Origin: an uncultured Pelagibacteraceae bacterium
GTDB lineage: Bacteria > Pseudomonadota > Alphaproteobacteria > Pelagibacterales > Pelagibacteraceae
Direction: 5' to 3'
DNA length: 32,989 bases
Assembly (NCBI GenBank): GCA_902584015.1
Contig: CACHYG010000010.1
Coordinates: 1-32,989 of the forward strand
Position 1 is the first letter of the stretch. Every line of letters starts with the position of its first letter. Positions 16,190-24,609 of the stretch are shown here, piece by piece. The notes below the pieces were generated by a model that saw only the letters and a program-made list of their open reading frames with translations, searched no databases and was not told where the DNA came from. Both the position numbers and the translations under genes were made by a program.

Positions 16190-17523
16190 ATTACTTTATC
16201 CCTATCTAACCATGTGACATTAAAGTCGGATTTTAGGAATTTTTTATGATTTAGCAATGTTTTGTGTAAATCAATAGTTGTTGTTATACCCTCAATGATA
16301 AATTCGTCTAAAGATCTAACCATTCTTTGTATTGCTTCCTGTCTATTTCTACCGTGACAAATTAATTTACATATCATGCTATCATAAAACGGAGTTACTT
16401 TGTAACCCTGATATATAGCACCATCAACTCTTGTTCTAAAACCAGATGGTTGGTGGCACATAGTTATTTTGCCCGGTGATGGTTGGAAATTCTTACTTGC
16501 ATCTTCTGCATTTATTCTACATTCAATAGCATGACCTCTCGGTACAACATCTTTCTGCTCTAAAGCTGTATTTCCCGAAAAAGCTATCCAAATTTGCTCT
16601 TTAATGATATCTATTCCAGTTACCATCTCAGTTACAGGGTGTTCAACTTGAACTCTAGTATTCATTTCTAAAAAATAAAATTTTCCATCTTCATAAATAA
16701 ATTCTACAGTTCCAGCACCCTCATAACCAATTTGAGATACCATTTTGACTGTTTTATTGAACAAATCATTCCTTAATTCATCATTTAAAACTGGGCTTGG
16801 AGTTTCTTCTATAAGTTTTTGATGTCTTCTCTGTATTGAGCAGTCTCTTTCGTGTAAATGAACTGTTCTATTTTTACCTGACAAAACTTGAACTTCTATA
16901 TGCCTGGGGTTTTGGAAGAATTTTTCGATATATACCTCATCATTTGCAAAAAACTTTTTTGCTTCTGACTTTGCTGCTAGGAACAACTCATTAAATTTAC
17001 TTTCATCAAGAACTATTTTCATTCCCTTTCCACCACCTCCACCAGCAGACTTAATTAATACAGGAAAACCAATTTTCTGAGAAATTTTTTTTGCTTCATC
17101 TATATTTGATACTCCTCCATCAGAACCCTCTATAACAGGTAAACCATGTTGTTTTGCAATTTTTTTGGCTTCAATTTTATCTCCCATCATTTTGATTAAT
17201 TTTGAAGATGGTCCAATAAATTTAATATTATTGTCTTCTAAAATTTTAGCAAATCTATGATTCTCAGATAAAAAACCATAACCGGGATGAACAGCCTCAG
17301 TGTTGGTCAATTCTATAGCGGACATTATTGCTGGTATATTTAAATAACTGTTTGATGGTTGATGTGGACCTACGCATATACTTTCATCAGCTAATTTAAC
17401 ATGCATACTATCTCTATCTACGTCTGAGTGAATAGCTACAGTAGATATCCCCCATTCTTTACATGCTCTAATAACCCTTACAGCAATTTCTCCTCTGTTT
17501 GCGATTAAAATTTTTTTAAACAT
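16186..17523 (-). CDS. accC: Acetyl-CoA carboxylase, biotin carboxylase subunit AccC
   Basis: ATP-dependent carboxylation of the biotin carried by AccB, the first half-reaction of malonyl-CoA formation. The 445 residues show the N-terminal ANRGEIAVRVIRA segment (8-20), the ATP-grasp glycine loop GGGGGKGMKIV (161-171), the DCSIQRRHQKLIEETPSP block (228-244), and the catalytic EMNTRVQVEHPVTE with R290 and E294. A C-terminal lid domain follows. Length is typical (about 447). The start abuts the accB stop with a 1-bp overlap. The carboxyltransferase subunits AccA and AccD are not in the window. Confidence 0.97.
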   Translation of the reverse strand: MFKKILIANRGEIAVRVIRACKEWGISTVAIHSDVDRDSMHVKLADESICVGPHQPSNSYLNIPAIMSAIELTNTEAVHPGYGFLSENHRFAKILEDNNIKFIGPSSKLIKMMGDKIEAKKIAKQHGLPVIEGSDGGVSNIDEAKKISQKIGFPVLIKSAGGGGGKGMKIVLDESKFNELFLAAKSEAKKFFANDEVYIEKFFQNPRHIEVQVLSGKNRTVHLHERDCSIQRRHQKLIEETPSPVLNDELRNDLFNKTVKMVSQIGYEGAGTVEFIYEDGKFYFLEMNTRVQVEHPVTEMVTGIDIIKEQIWIAFSGNTALEQKDVVPRGHAIECRINAEDASKNFQPSPGKITMCHQPSGFRTRVDGAIYQGYKVTPFYDSMICKLICHGRNRQEAIQRMVRSLDEFIIEGITTTIDLHKTLLNHKKFLKSDFNVTWLDRDKVI

Positions 17524-17891
17524 TATTCTACAAGAATTAAAATCTGATCATATTCAACAGGTTGTCCATCTTCTACCGATATTTTTTTGACTATACCATC
17601 ATGACTAGAAGGTACATGGTTCATAGTTTTCATTGCTTCTACTATCATTACTGTGTCGCCTTTTTTAATTTTTTTTCCAACTTCTACGAATGGTTTTGCG
17701 CCCGGCTCAGGTGCCAAATATGCTGTACCTATAATTGGACTTTTTACCAATTTATAATCTTCAATTTCTGAATTATCATCATTTAATTTAATTTCAGAAA
17801 TCTCAATTTGCTCACCATTTTTATTCAAAGATTTTTTTAAATCTTCTAGTACATCAATTAATTTTTTAATTATTTTTTTATCAATTTCCAT
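17523..17891 (-). CDS. accB: Acetyl-CoA carboxylase, biotin carboxyl carrier protein AccB
   Basis: Carries the covalent biotin between biotin carboxylase and carboxyltransferase. From the ATG at 17891 the protein is 122 residues, opening MEIDKKIIKKLIDVL. A longer in-frame ATG (17915) would start inside aroQ and add MQCMNCLK, which is unlike the family. After an acidic linker (about 30-48), the biotinyl domain (about 50-122) contains IVEAMKTMNHV, with K88 as the biotin attachment site, and the conserved SPIIGTAYLAPEPGAKPFV thumb segment. It overlaps aroQ by 11 bp and accC by 1 bp, giving an aroQ-accB-accC operon. It is short for AccB (E. coli 156), mainly in the linker. Confidence 0.95.
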   Translation of the reverse strand: MEIDKKIIKKLIDVLEDLKKSLNKNGEQIEISEIKLNDDNSEIEDYKLVKSPIIGTAYLAPEPGAKPFVEVGKKIKKGDTVMIVEAMKTMNHVPSSHDGIVKKISVEDGQPVEYDQILILVE

Positions 17892-18327
17892 TTTCAAGCA
17901 ATTCATGCATTGCATTTATGGCTAAAATATAACCATTTACACCAAATCCACATATAATTCCATTCACAACATCACTTATTAAAGATTTTTGTCTAAACAC
18001 CTCTCTTTTATAAATATTCGATATATGTAATTCAATTTTTGGTTTTTTAACAATTTCTAGCGCATCTCTAATTGATACAGAAGTATGTGTAAATCCAGCT
18101 GCGTTTATAATAATACCATCAAATTTATTTCTAGACTCTTGAATTTTAGTGACAATTTCGCCTTCGATATTAGACTGATAAAACTCTATTTTAACTTTTA
18201 GGTCACTTGATCTATTTAAGCATTTATTTTTTAATTCCTCAAATGTTAACTTTCCATACTGGCTTTTCTCTCTCTCTCCTAATAAATTTATATTTGGTCC
18301 ATTGATAATTATTATTCTATGTGGCAT
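17881..18327 (-). CDS. aroQ: 3-dehydroquinate dehydratase, type II
   Basis: Third step of the shikimate pathway: trans-dehydration of 3-dehydroquinate, by a dodecameric cytoplasmic enzyme. The 148 residues open with IIIINGPNINLLGERE (5-20). The catalytic tyrosine is Y24 in SQYG. The substrate pocket is NAAGFTHTS (N75, H81), and HISNIYKREVFRQKS supplies the catalytic H101 and R112. Length and motifs match type II enzymes closely. It is first in the minus-strand operon with accBC. Its start lies 13 bp from the divergent thiS start, so the two transcription units share almost no intergenic promoter space. Confidence 0.97.
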   Translation of the reverse strand: MPHRIIIINGPNINLLGEREKSQYGKLTFEELKNKCLNRSSDLKVKIEFYQSNIEGEIVTKIQESRNKFDGIIINAAGFTHTSVSIRDALEIVKKPKIELHISNIYKREVFRQKSLISDVVNGIICGFGVNGYILAINAMHELLENGN

Positions 18328-18340
18328 TAATTATTTATAT

Positions 18341-18562
18341 ATGATGAAAAAAATAAACAAAGTAAAAATAAGAATAAATGGAAAAATCTTTAATTTAAAA
18401 CCCAAAATGACATTAAAAGATGTAATTATTAAATACAAAATACCATTAAAAAAAGTTGCTATAGAACTAAATAAAAAAATAGTCAATAAACAACAGTTAG
18501 GAAAAATAAAGATAAAAAAATTTGACAAAATTGAAATCGTACATTTTATAGGTGGTGGATAA
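18341..18562 (+). CDS. thiS: Thiamine biosynthesis sulfur carrier protein ThiS
   Basis: Small ubiquitin-fold carrier whose C-terminal glycine is thiocarboxylated and donates sulfur to the thiazole. With the tandem ATGs at 18341/18344 it is 73 or 72 residues. It reads [14 protein letters not shown] at the start and ends [11 protein letters not shown], the expected Gly-Gly terminus (here three glycines). An in-frame ATA/ATT-rich extension upstream would run into aroQ and is not supported. thiG follows after 1 bp. There is no room upstream for a TPP riboswitch, because aroQ starts 13 bp away on the other strand. Confidence 0.93.
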   Translation: MMKKINKVKIRINGKIFNLKPKMTLKDVIIKYKIPLKKVAIELNKKIVNKQQLGKIKIKKFDKIEIVHFIGGG

Positions 18563-18563
18563 A

Positions 18564-19340
18564 ATGAAAGAAAAAGATTTCTTAAGAATTTCAAATAAAA
18601 AATATAATTCAAGACTTATTGTTGGTACTGGTAAATATAAAAATTTTGAGGAATGCGCTAAATCTATTGAAATATCGGGTGCAGAAATAGTAACAGTTGC
18701 TGTAAGAAGAGTTAATATTCAAGATAAAAGTAAACCAATTTTAATGGATTATATTAACCCCCGAAAAATAACTTACTTACCAAATACAGCAGGGTGTTTT
18801 AACTCCACGGAAGCTTTAAGAACTTTAAGATTGGCTCGAGAAATTGGTGGATGGAAATTAGTCAAACTAGAAGTTCTAGGAGATAAGAAAACACTACTTC
18901 CGGATATGATTGAAACACTTAGATCAACTGAAGTACTTACTAAAGAGGGATTTAAGGTTATGGTTTATTGTAATGATGACCCACTCATGGCAAAGAGACT
19001 AGAAAATGTCGGGGCAGTAGCAATTATGCCTCTAGCTGCACCAATAGGATCTGGCTTAGGTATACAAAATAAAACAAATATAAAGATTATTAGATCACAA
19101 ACTAAGCTTCCTTTGATCATAGATGCTGGTCTTGGACAATCTTCTGATGCTGCTGAGGCAATGGAATTAGGATGTGATGGTGTGCTTATAAATACTGCTA
19201 TTGCTAAAGCAAAGGATCCATTAAAGATGGCTCTAGCTATGAAACATGCTGTTACTGCAGGAAGATATTCTTATTTGGCAGGAAGGATCAAAAAAAATAT
19301 TCTTGGTGTTAGATCAACTTTAAAAAAAGGCATCATTTAA
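18564..19340 (+). CDS. thiG: Thiazole synthase ThiG
   Basis: Builds the thiamine thiazole phosphate from DXP, dehydroglycine and ThiS-thiocarboxylate. The (beta/alpha)8-barrel protein has 258 residues from the ATG at 18564. An in-frame GTG at 18552 overlaps thiS and is less likely. Visible landmarks are [10 protein letters not shown] (16-25), [16 protein letters not shown], the Schiff-base lysine K101 in LVKLEVLGD, the phosphate-binding [15 protein letters not shown], and VDAGLGQ-like [27 protein letters not shown] just upstream, which also encodes the ThiS glycines, can act as ribosome binding site. The 3' end overlaps the rne 3' end by 8 bp. Confidence 0.97.
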   Translation: MKEKDFLRISNKKYNSRLIVGTGKYKNFEECAKSIEISGAEIVTVAVRRVNIQDKSKPILMDYINPRKITYLPNTAGCFNSTEALRTLRLAREIGGWKLVKLEVLGDKKTLLPDMIETLRSTEVLTKEGFKVMVYCNDDPLMAKRLENVGAVAIMPLAAPIGSGLGIQNKTNIKIIRSQTKLPLIIDAGLGQSSDAAEAMELGCDGVLINTAIAKAKDPLKMALAMKHAVTAGRYSYLAGRIKKNILGVRSTLKKGII

Positions 19341-21102
19341 TTTTTTTTTTGTAAAATTTTTTTTTTTTAAATTTTCTTTTTTTAAAAGTTTTATGTTGTT
19401 TATTTTGATCTATATTTAATTGATTATTTTCGGTCATAAAATTCTCTAGTTTAGCAATATTTTCGAGAACTTTTATTATTTTTTTGGTTTTATTTCTGAA
19501 TTCTATTTTGTAGTCAGAAATTATCATATTATTGCTTGAAACCAGATTTACTTTAATCTTATTTTTTTTCTCAATAAAATTTAAATTATCTATTAAATTT
19601 TCATTTATAAATTTAAATATTTGTTCACAAACATTTAGTTCAATTATTTTGGCTTTATATTCTATAGCCTGCACCTCAAGCTTTTTAATTATTTTTAAGG
19701 CATAAGTTTCATTTGTAAGAGATATTTGCCATTTTACTGAGCTTTCTCTTAATCTCTGTCGAGACATTTCTAATAAGCCAAAACTACTTATTCTTCCAAT
19801 TTGTATTCTAGCACGATCATTTCTACATTTTTCTTTTAGTTTTCTCTCAATTAATCTTCTGTTTCCAAAATTCATCATATCTATAAAATCAATTATTATT
19901 AAACCAGATAAATCCCTTATTTTAATTTGACGCGCTATCTCCTCTGCGGCCTCTAAATTTGTATCAACGGCAGTACTTTCAACATTTTTTTGTTTAATTG
20001 ATCTTCCTGAGTTTACATCTATTGATACAAGTGCTTCAGTTGGGTTTATTACTAGATATCCTCCTGAACTAAGTTTCACTTCAGTTTCAAAAATTTCATT
20101 TAATTTATTTTCAATTTTTTCTTTTATGAAAAGTGGCACTTTATCACGGTATTTTTTGATTTTTTTTACATGGCTTGGCATAATTAATTTCATGAAATTT
20201 TTTGCTTTTTGATAACCTTCATTACCGTCAATTATTATATTTTGAGTTTCATCATCGTACATATCTCTTATTGTTCTTTTTATTATTTCACTTTCCTTGT
20301 GGATTAAAGATGGCGCAATCGAATTCATCGCAGTGTCTTTAATTGATTCCCAAACTTTTATTAAATTTTGTAAATCTCTATCTATTTCATTTTTTGATTT
20401 ATTAGAGCCTGCTGTTCTTACAATAATACCCATTTGTTTTGGTATTATTATTTGATTTAGAATTGATCTAATTTTTTTTCTGTCAGCAGGATTAAAAATT
20501 TTTCTTGATATACCACCTCCTTTTGGTGTGTTTGGCATAAGCACAATATATTTACCTGCAATTGATATGAATGTACTTAATGCAGCACCTTTCATACCTC
20601 TTTCATCTTTCAATACTTGAACAAGTATTACTTGGTTTGGCTTTATTACTTCTTGTATTTTATATCTTTTAGAGGGATATTTTTTATCAATATATTTTTT
20701 TTCATTACTTATATTTGGGTCAACGCTTTTTTCAACAGGGTCATTAACATCAACTTTATTTTCAATTATATTTTTTTCCTCTTCTTTCTCACTTTCTTTT
20801 ATTAATTCTTCTCTAGCTTGTTCCTCCTCTTGTTTAATCCTTTCAAGGTCACTTTGAGGAATTTGATAATAATCTGATTGGATATCATTAAAAGAGAGAA
20901 AACCATGTCTCTCTCTTCCAAAATCGATAAATGCTGCTTGTAAAGACGGCTCTACTCTACTTACCTTACCTAGATAGATATTATTTTTAATTAGAGTAGT
21001 TCTTAAACTTTCAAATTCGTAATCTTCAATGTTTCCATTTGATTTAAGAACAACTCTAGTTTCATTCGGATGCGATGCATCGATATATAAATTCTTTTCC
21101 AT
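19333..21102 (-). CDS. rne: Ribonuclease E/G, catalytic-domain-only form lacking the zinc-link cysteines
   Basis: Endoribonuclease for mRNA decay and rRNA/tRNA processing. The 589 residues include an S1 domain (about 36-180) interrupted by a charged insertion (about 85-145), as in other alphaproteobacterial RNase E. The RNase H/DNase I-like core carries catalytic D362 (SIDVNSG) and D405 (IIIDFIDMM), whose 43-residue spacing equals that of E. coli D303/D346. [13 protein letters not shown] (439-451) is the usual lead-in to the CPxC zinc link, but the following [12 protein letters not shown] has no cysteine. There is no long degradosome scaffold; instead the protein ends in a Lys/Phe-rich basic tail (about 570-589). 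It is divergent from mrcA. Confidence 0.93.
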   Translation of the reverse strand: MEKNLYIDASHPNETRVVLKSNGNIEDYEFESLRTTLIKNNIYLGKVSRVEPSLQAAFIDFGRERHGFLSFNDIQSDYYQIPQSDLERIKQEEEQAREELIKESEKEEEKNIIENKVDVNDPVEKSVDPNISNEKKYIDKKYPSKRYKIQEVIKPNQVILVQVLKDERGMKGAALSTFISIAGKYIVLMPNTPKGGGISRKIFNPADRKKIRSILNQIIIPKQMGIIVRTAGSNKSKNEIDRDLQNLIKVWESIKDTAMNSIAPSLIHKESEIIKRTIRDMYDDETQNIIIDGNEGYQKAKNFMKLIMPSHVKKIKKYRDKVPLFIKEKIENKLNEIFETEVKLSSGGYLVINPTEALVSIDVNSGRSIKQKNVESTAVDTNLEAAEEIARQIKIRDLSGLIIIDFIDMMNFGNRRLIERKLKEKCRNDRARIQIGRISSFGLLEMSRQRLRESSVKWQISLTNETYALKIIKKLEVQAIEYKAKIIELNVCEQIFKFINENLIDNLNFIEKKNKIKVNLVSSNNMIISDYKIEFRNKTKKIIKVLENIAKLENFMTENNQLNIDQNKQHKTFKKRKFKKKKFYKKKIK

Positions 21103-21133
21103 AAATTTTTGATTAATTTTTTCATTATAATTT

Positions 21134-21162
21134 TATAAATTCTGTTGCCTTAACATTAACAA
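21134..21162 (-). promoter_or_regulatory. Possible rne promoter, with a -10 element readable on both strands
   Basis: On the minus strand TTGTTA (21157-21162), 17 bp, then TTTATA (21134-21139) forms a plausible -35/-10 for rne (start 21102). On the plus strand the same hexamer reads TATAAA and lies 18 bp after TTGATT (21110-21115), a possible promoter for mrcA. Both lie in the 84-bp divergent gap. Base composition makes such matches cheap. Confidence 0.3.
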
Positions 21163-21186
21163 ATTTGATTAATAAATTAAACATAA

Positions 21187-23520
21187 ATGAACAGTTTAAT
21201 TAAAAAATTTATTGTTTTAGTTACAGCAAGTTTTTTGGGAATAGTCATAATAGCAATATCCATATTATGGGTTTTTTCGAATAAATTACCAGATTATAAA
21301 TTTTTAAAGAGTTATAAAGCACCAGTATCTAGTAAAGTTTACTCTGGTGATGGAGAACTTGTAAATGATTTTTCATCTGAAAAAAGAATTTTTGTTCCTT
21401 ATTCATCTATACCCTATAAAATAATTAATTCATTTTTATCAGCAGAAGATAAAAATTTCTTTATTCACCCTGGAGTAGATGCAAAAGGGGTATTGAGGGC
21501 AACAAAGAATAATATATCAAATATTATTTTATCAAAAAGACTAGAGGGAGCTTCTACAATAACTCAACAAGTAGCAAAAAATTTTTTATTATCTAATGAA
21601 GTAAGCATAAATAGAAAAATTAAAGAAGCTATACTTGCTTTTAGAATTGAAAGAGCTTTAAGTAAGGAACGAATTTTAGAACTTTATTTGAACCAAATTT
21701 ATTTGGGTAGTGGATCGTATGGAATTGCTGCTGCTAGCCTCAGATATTTTGATAAAGCAATTACAGAACTAGATTATGTTGAAGCATCTTTGCTTGCTGC
21801 TCTTCCAAAAGCTCCAAGTAAATATAATCCTTTTAAAAATAAACAGTTAGCTAAATTTAGAAGGAACCTGGTATTGAAAAACTTATATGAAAATAATTTT
21901 ATATCTGAAGCTCAATATAATTCATTTATAAAAGAACCAATCAAATTAAAGAAAAGAAAAAAAATTTATTTAGAAGACTCAAGATATTACGTTGAAGATA
22001 TTAGAAAAGATGTTATAAAAAAATTTGGTTTTGAAAAAGTTTATAAAGATGGACTTAATATCAAAACTCCTCTAAATTTAGAGCTTCAATCTTCATCAAC
22101 ACTCGCTTTAAGAAAAGGCTTATTAAATTACGATAAACGCAAAGGTTGGAGGGGGCCACTTTTAAATAAAAAATATAATAAACAATGGAAAGAAAATCTT
22201 GATAAGTTTTTATTAGAAAAATCAATAAATTGGGATTTGGCAATTGTTAAAAATGTTGGTGATATAAAAATTGAAATTGAGACCAAAGATAATTATAAAG
22301 GATTAATTAGCCAAAAAGATATTACATGGATTAAAAAAAGTAATAATTATTTGAAACCTGGCGATATTATTTACGTAAAAAAAAATAAAAATAACTATTT
22401 CGATATAAAACAAATGCCAGCAGTAAATGGATCAATTGTTGTAATGGATCCTTATACTGGAAGAGTTTTAGCAATGAGCGGAGGTTTTAGTTTTTTACAA
22501 AGTGAATTTAATAGAGCTTCGCAAGCATTAAGACAACCTGGATCTGCATTTAAACCGTTTATTTATGCCTTAGCATTAGAAAATGATTATAAACCATCTT
22601 CATTGGTTTTAGATGCACCATTAGTTTTAGAACAAGGTGAAGATTTGAAATTATGGAAACCAGAAAATTATGGTAAAAAATTTTATGGATTATCTACAAT
22701 GAGAGTTGGGCTTGAAAAATCAAGAAACTTGATGACTGTGAGAATTGCGCAAGATTTAGGTTTAAAAAAAATAATTGATTTTTCAAAAAAATTAGGAATT
22801 TATGAGAATCCCAATGAACTTCTATCAATATCTTTAGGATCAGCTGAAACTACATTGTTAAAACTAACTTCAGCATATTCATCTTTCATAAATGGTGGAA
22901 AATTAGTTAAACCAATATTAATAGATAGGATACAAGATAGTGAAGGAGATACAATTTTAAATAATGAAACAAGGAAATGTTTTAAATGTGAACAAATTTC
23001 TTATTTGAGCAATAATTACCCAACTATAAAAGATGAATTTGAACAAATTTTTTCACCAGAAACAGCATATCAAATAACCTCAATGTTAGAAGGAGCTGTT
23101 CAAAGAGGAACAGGTAAAGGTCTAAGAGATTTAAATTTGGATATCGCTGGCAAAACAGGAACCACAAATAAAAATACAGACACTTGGTTCATAGGCTACA
23201 CCTCTAAATTGATCATCGGTGTTTATGTAGGTTTTGATGATCCTAAATCTTTAGGAAAAAAAGAAACAGGTGCTAGAACTGCTATGCCGATTTTTAAAGA
23301 ATTTATAAAAACTTCTGTTAAAAAGAAAGATGCAAGACCTTTTAAGGTTGCAGAAAATATTACATTAATGGTAATTGATCCAAAAACAGGTAAAAAAGCT
23401 TCTTTTGGTTCTAAAAAAACTATAATTGAAGTTTTTAAAAAAAAAGATTTGGATCAAAATAACAAAAATATGATATTAAACAATAGAATTAGTAATAACA
23501 AAATTTTAAGGTTTTATTAA
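21187..23520 (+). CDS. mrcA: Penicillin-binding protein 1A (bifunctional class A PBP)
   Basis: Polymerises and crosslinks peptidoglycan in the periplasm. The 777 residues have an N-terminal membrane anchor (about 8-30) and a GT51 glycosyltransferase domain with AEDKNFFIHPGVD (catalytic E87) and RLEGASTITQQVAKNF. An OB-like region is followed by the transpeptidase domain with SAFK (active-site S453, K456), SRN (512-514) and KTGTT (656-660). Length is typical of alphaproteobacterial PBP1A. Upstream it is divergent from rne. Many alphaproteobacteria carry an N-acetylmuramoyl-L-alanine amidase gene between rne and mrcA; none is here. The stop shares one base with the prfB start (TAATG). Confidence 0.96.
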   Translation: MNSLIKKFIVLVTASFLGIVIIAISILWVFSNKLPDYKFLKSYKAPVSSKVYSGDGELVNDFSSEKRIFVPYSSIPYKIINSFLSAEDKNFFIHPGVDAKGVLRATKNNISNIILSKRLEGASTITQQVAKNFLLSNEVSINRKIKEAILAFRIERALSKERILELYLNQIYLGSGSYGIAAASLRYFDKAITELDYVEASLLAALPKAPSKYNPFKNKQLAKFRRNLVLKNLYENNFISEAQYNSFIKEPIKLKKRKKIYLEDSRYYVEDIRKDVIKKFGFEKVYKDGLNIKTPLNLELQSSSTLALRKGLLNYDKRKGWRGPLLNKKYNKQWKENLDKFLLEKSINWDLAIVKNVGDIKIEIETKDNYKGLISQKDITWIKKSNNYLKPGDIIYVKKNKNNYFDIKQMPAVNGSIVVMDPYTGRVLAMSGGFSFLQSEFNRASQALRQPGSAFKPFIYALALENDYKPSSLVLDAPLVLEQGEDLKLWKPENYGKKFYGLSTMRVGLEKSRNLMTVRIAQDLGLKKIIDFSKKLGIYENPNELLSISLGSAETTLLKLTSAYSSFINGGKLVKPILIDRIQDSEGDTILNNETRKCFKCEQISYLSNNYPTIKDEFEQIFSPETAYQITSMLEGAVQRGTGKGLRDLNLDIAGKTGTTNKNTDTWFIGYTSKLIIGVYVGFDDPKSLGKKETGARTAMPIFKEFIKTSVKKKDARPFKVAENITLMVIDPKTGKKASFGSKKTIIEVFKKKDLDQNNKNMILNNRISNNKILRFY

Positions 23521-24609
23521 TGGAAAATGATTTTATAAAACATAAAAAAAAGATTGAAAAAATTAATCAAAGAATACAGGAGTTTCTTTGAAAAAAATAA
23601 TATTTATTCAATAATAGAAAAAAATAATCAAAAAATTCTTGATCTAAACTTTTGGAAAGACAAGACTTCAGCTCAAAAGGTAATTAAAGAAAAAAATTTT
23701 CATGAAGATTTAGTTAGATCTTTCGAAAATTCAAAAAAAGAAATTAAAGATTTGAGCGATTTATATGATCTTGCAGTAGATGAAAATAATCAAACTATAA
23801 TAAAAGAACTTATAAAAAATTGTAATGAATTACAAATAAAATCCAAAAAAAATGAAATTAAGTGTTTCTTTTCAAATGAGAGTGATATTTTAGATTGTTA
23901 TATTGAAATTCATGCTGGTGCAGGTGGAACTGAAAGCCAAGATTGGGCTGAGATGTTAAAAAGAATGTATTTAAAGTGGGCACAAAACAAAAAATATAAA
24001 TCCTTAATAATAAGCGAACATAAAGGAGACGAAGCAGGTATAAAATCAACAACATTTCAAATTCATGGGGAATATTTATATGGGTGGCTTAAATCTGAGT
24101 CTGGTATTCATAGATTAGTAAGAGTTTCGCCGTTTGACTCTGGCGCTAGACGTCATACGAGTTTTGCAAGTGTTTGGGTATACCCAATTATAGACGACAG
24201 TATTGAGGTTGACATTAAAGAGAAAGATTTGAGAATTGATACATATAGATCTAGCGGCGCAGGAGGACAACACGTTAATACCACAGATAGCGCCGTTAGA
24301 ATTACTCATTTACCAACTAAAATTGTAGTTCAATGTCAAAATGAAAGATCCCAGCATAAAAACAAAGAAACGTGCATGCGGATGTTAAAAGCAAGATTAT
24401 ACGATTTCGAATTGAAAAAAAAAGAAAAGGAAGCTGAAAGCTTAGAAAGTGAGAAAACAGATATCGGTTGGGGACATCAGATCAGATCATATGTTTTACA
24501 TCCATACAGACTTGTTAAAGATAATAGAACAAATTTTGAAAGCTCAGATCCTGACAAAGTATTAGAGGGAGATATCGATTCTTTTTTAGAAAGTTCATTA
24601 TATAATTAA
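23520..24609 (+). CDS. prfB: Peptide chain release factor 2, with programmed +1 frameshift (23520..23588 joined to 23590..24609)
   Basis: RF2 terminates translation at UAA and UGA. The first reading frame starts at ATG 23520 (sharing a base with the mrcA stop), runs 23 codons and hits an in-frame TGA at 23589-23591. Skipping base 23589 continues into a 339-codon frame, giving a 362-residue protein (E. coli 365). The stop-reading SPF is then at 203-205 and the GGQ peptidyl-transfer motif at 248-250, close to E. coli 205-207 and 250-252. The shift site has the classical form: AGGAG, three-base spacer, CTT, TGA. A simple start call at the TTG in the second frame (23554) would lose the true N-terminus and hide the autoregulation. 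Confidence 0.95.
23578..23591 (+). promoter_or_regulatory. prfB programmed +1 ribosomal frameshift site
   Basis: The elements are an internal Shine-Dalgarno AGGAG (23578-23582), the spacer TTT, the slippery leucine codon CTT (23586-23588) and the stop TGA (23589-23591). The spacing between Shine-Dalgarno and CTT is three bases, as in E. coli (AGGGGG, TAT, CTT, TGA). When RF2 is scarce, termination at UGA is slow, the P-site tRNA-Leu slips to UUU and full-length RF2 is made. The base after TGA is A here rather than C. Confidence 0.93.

Noticed and set aside
18331..18612. Membrane-protein-like frame antisense to thiS
   Set aside because: The Phe/Ile-rich sequence is the reverse complement of Lys-rich ThiS. 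ThiS ends in the required glycines and is followed by thiG, so the plus strand is the real gene.
19341..19385. T-tracts just after the thiG stop as an intrinsic terminator
   Set aside because: No GC-containing hairpin precedes them. They are explained by AAA lysine codons of the RNase E C-terminal tail on the other strand, though a terminator-like effect is raised in the findings.
23589..23591. In-frame TGA early in prfB as a nonsense mutation or sequencing error
   Set aside because: The stop is in the exact RF2 programmed-frameshift context (AGGAG, three bases, CTT, TGA) and the continuation restores the normal RF2 length and motif positions.
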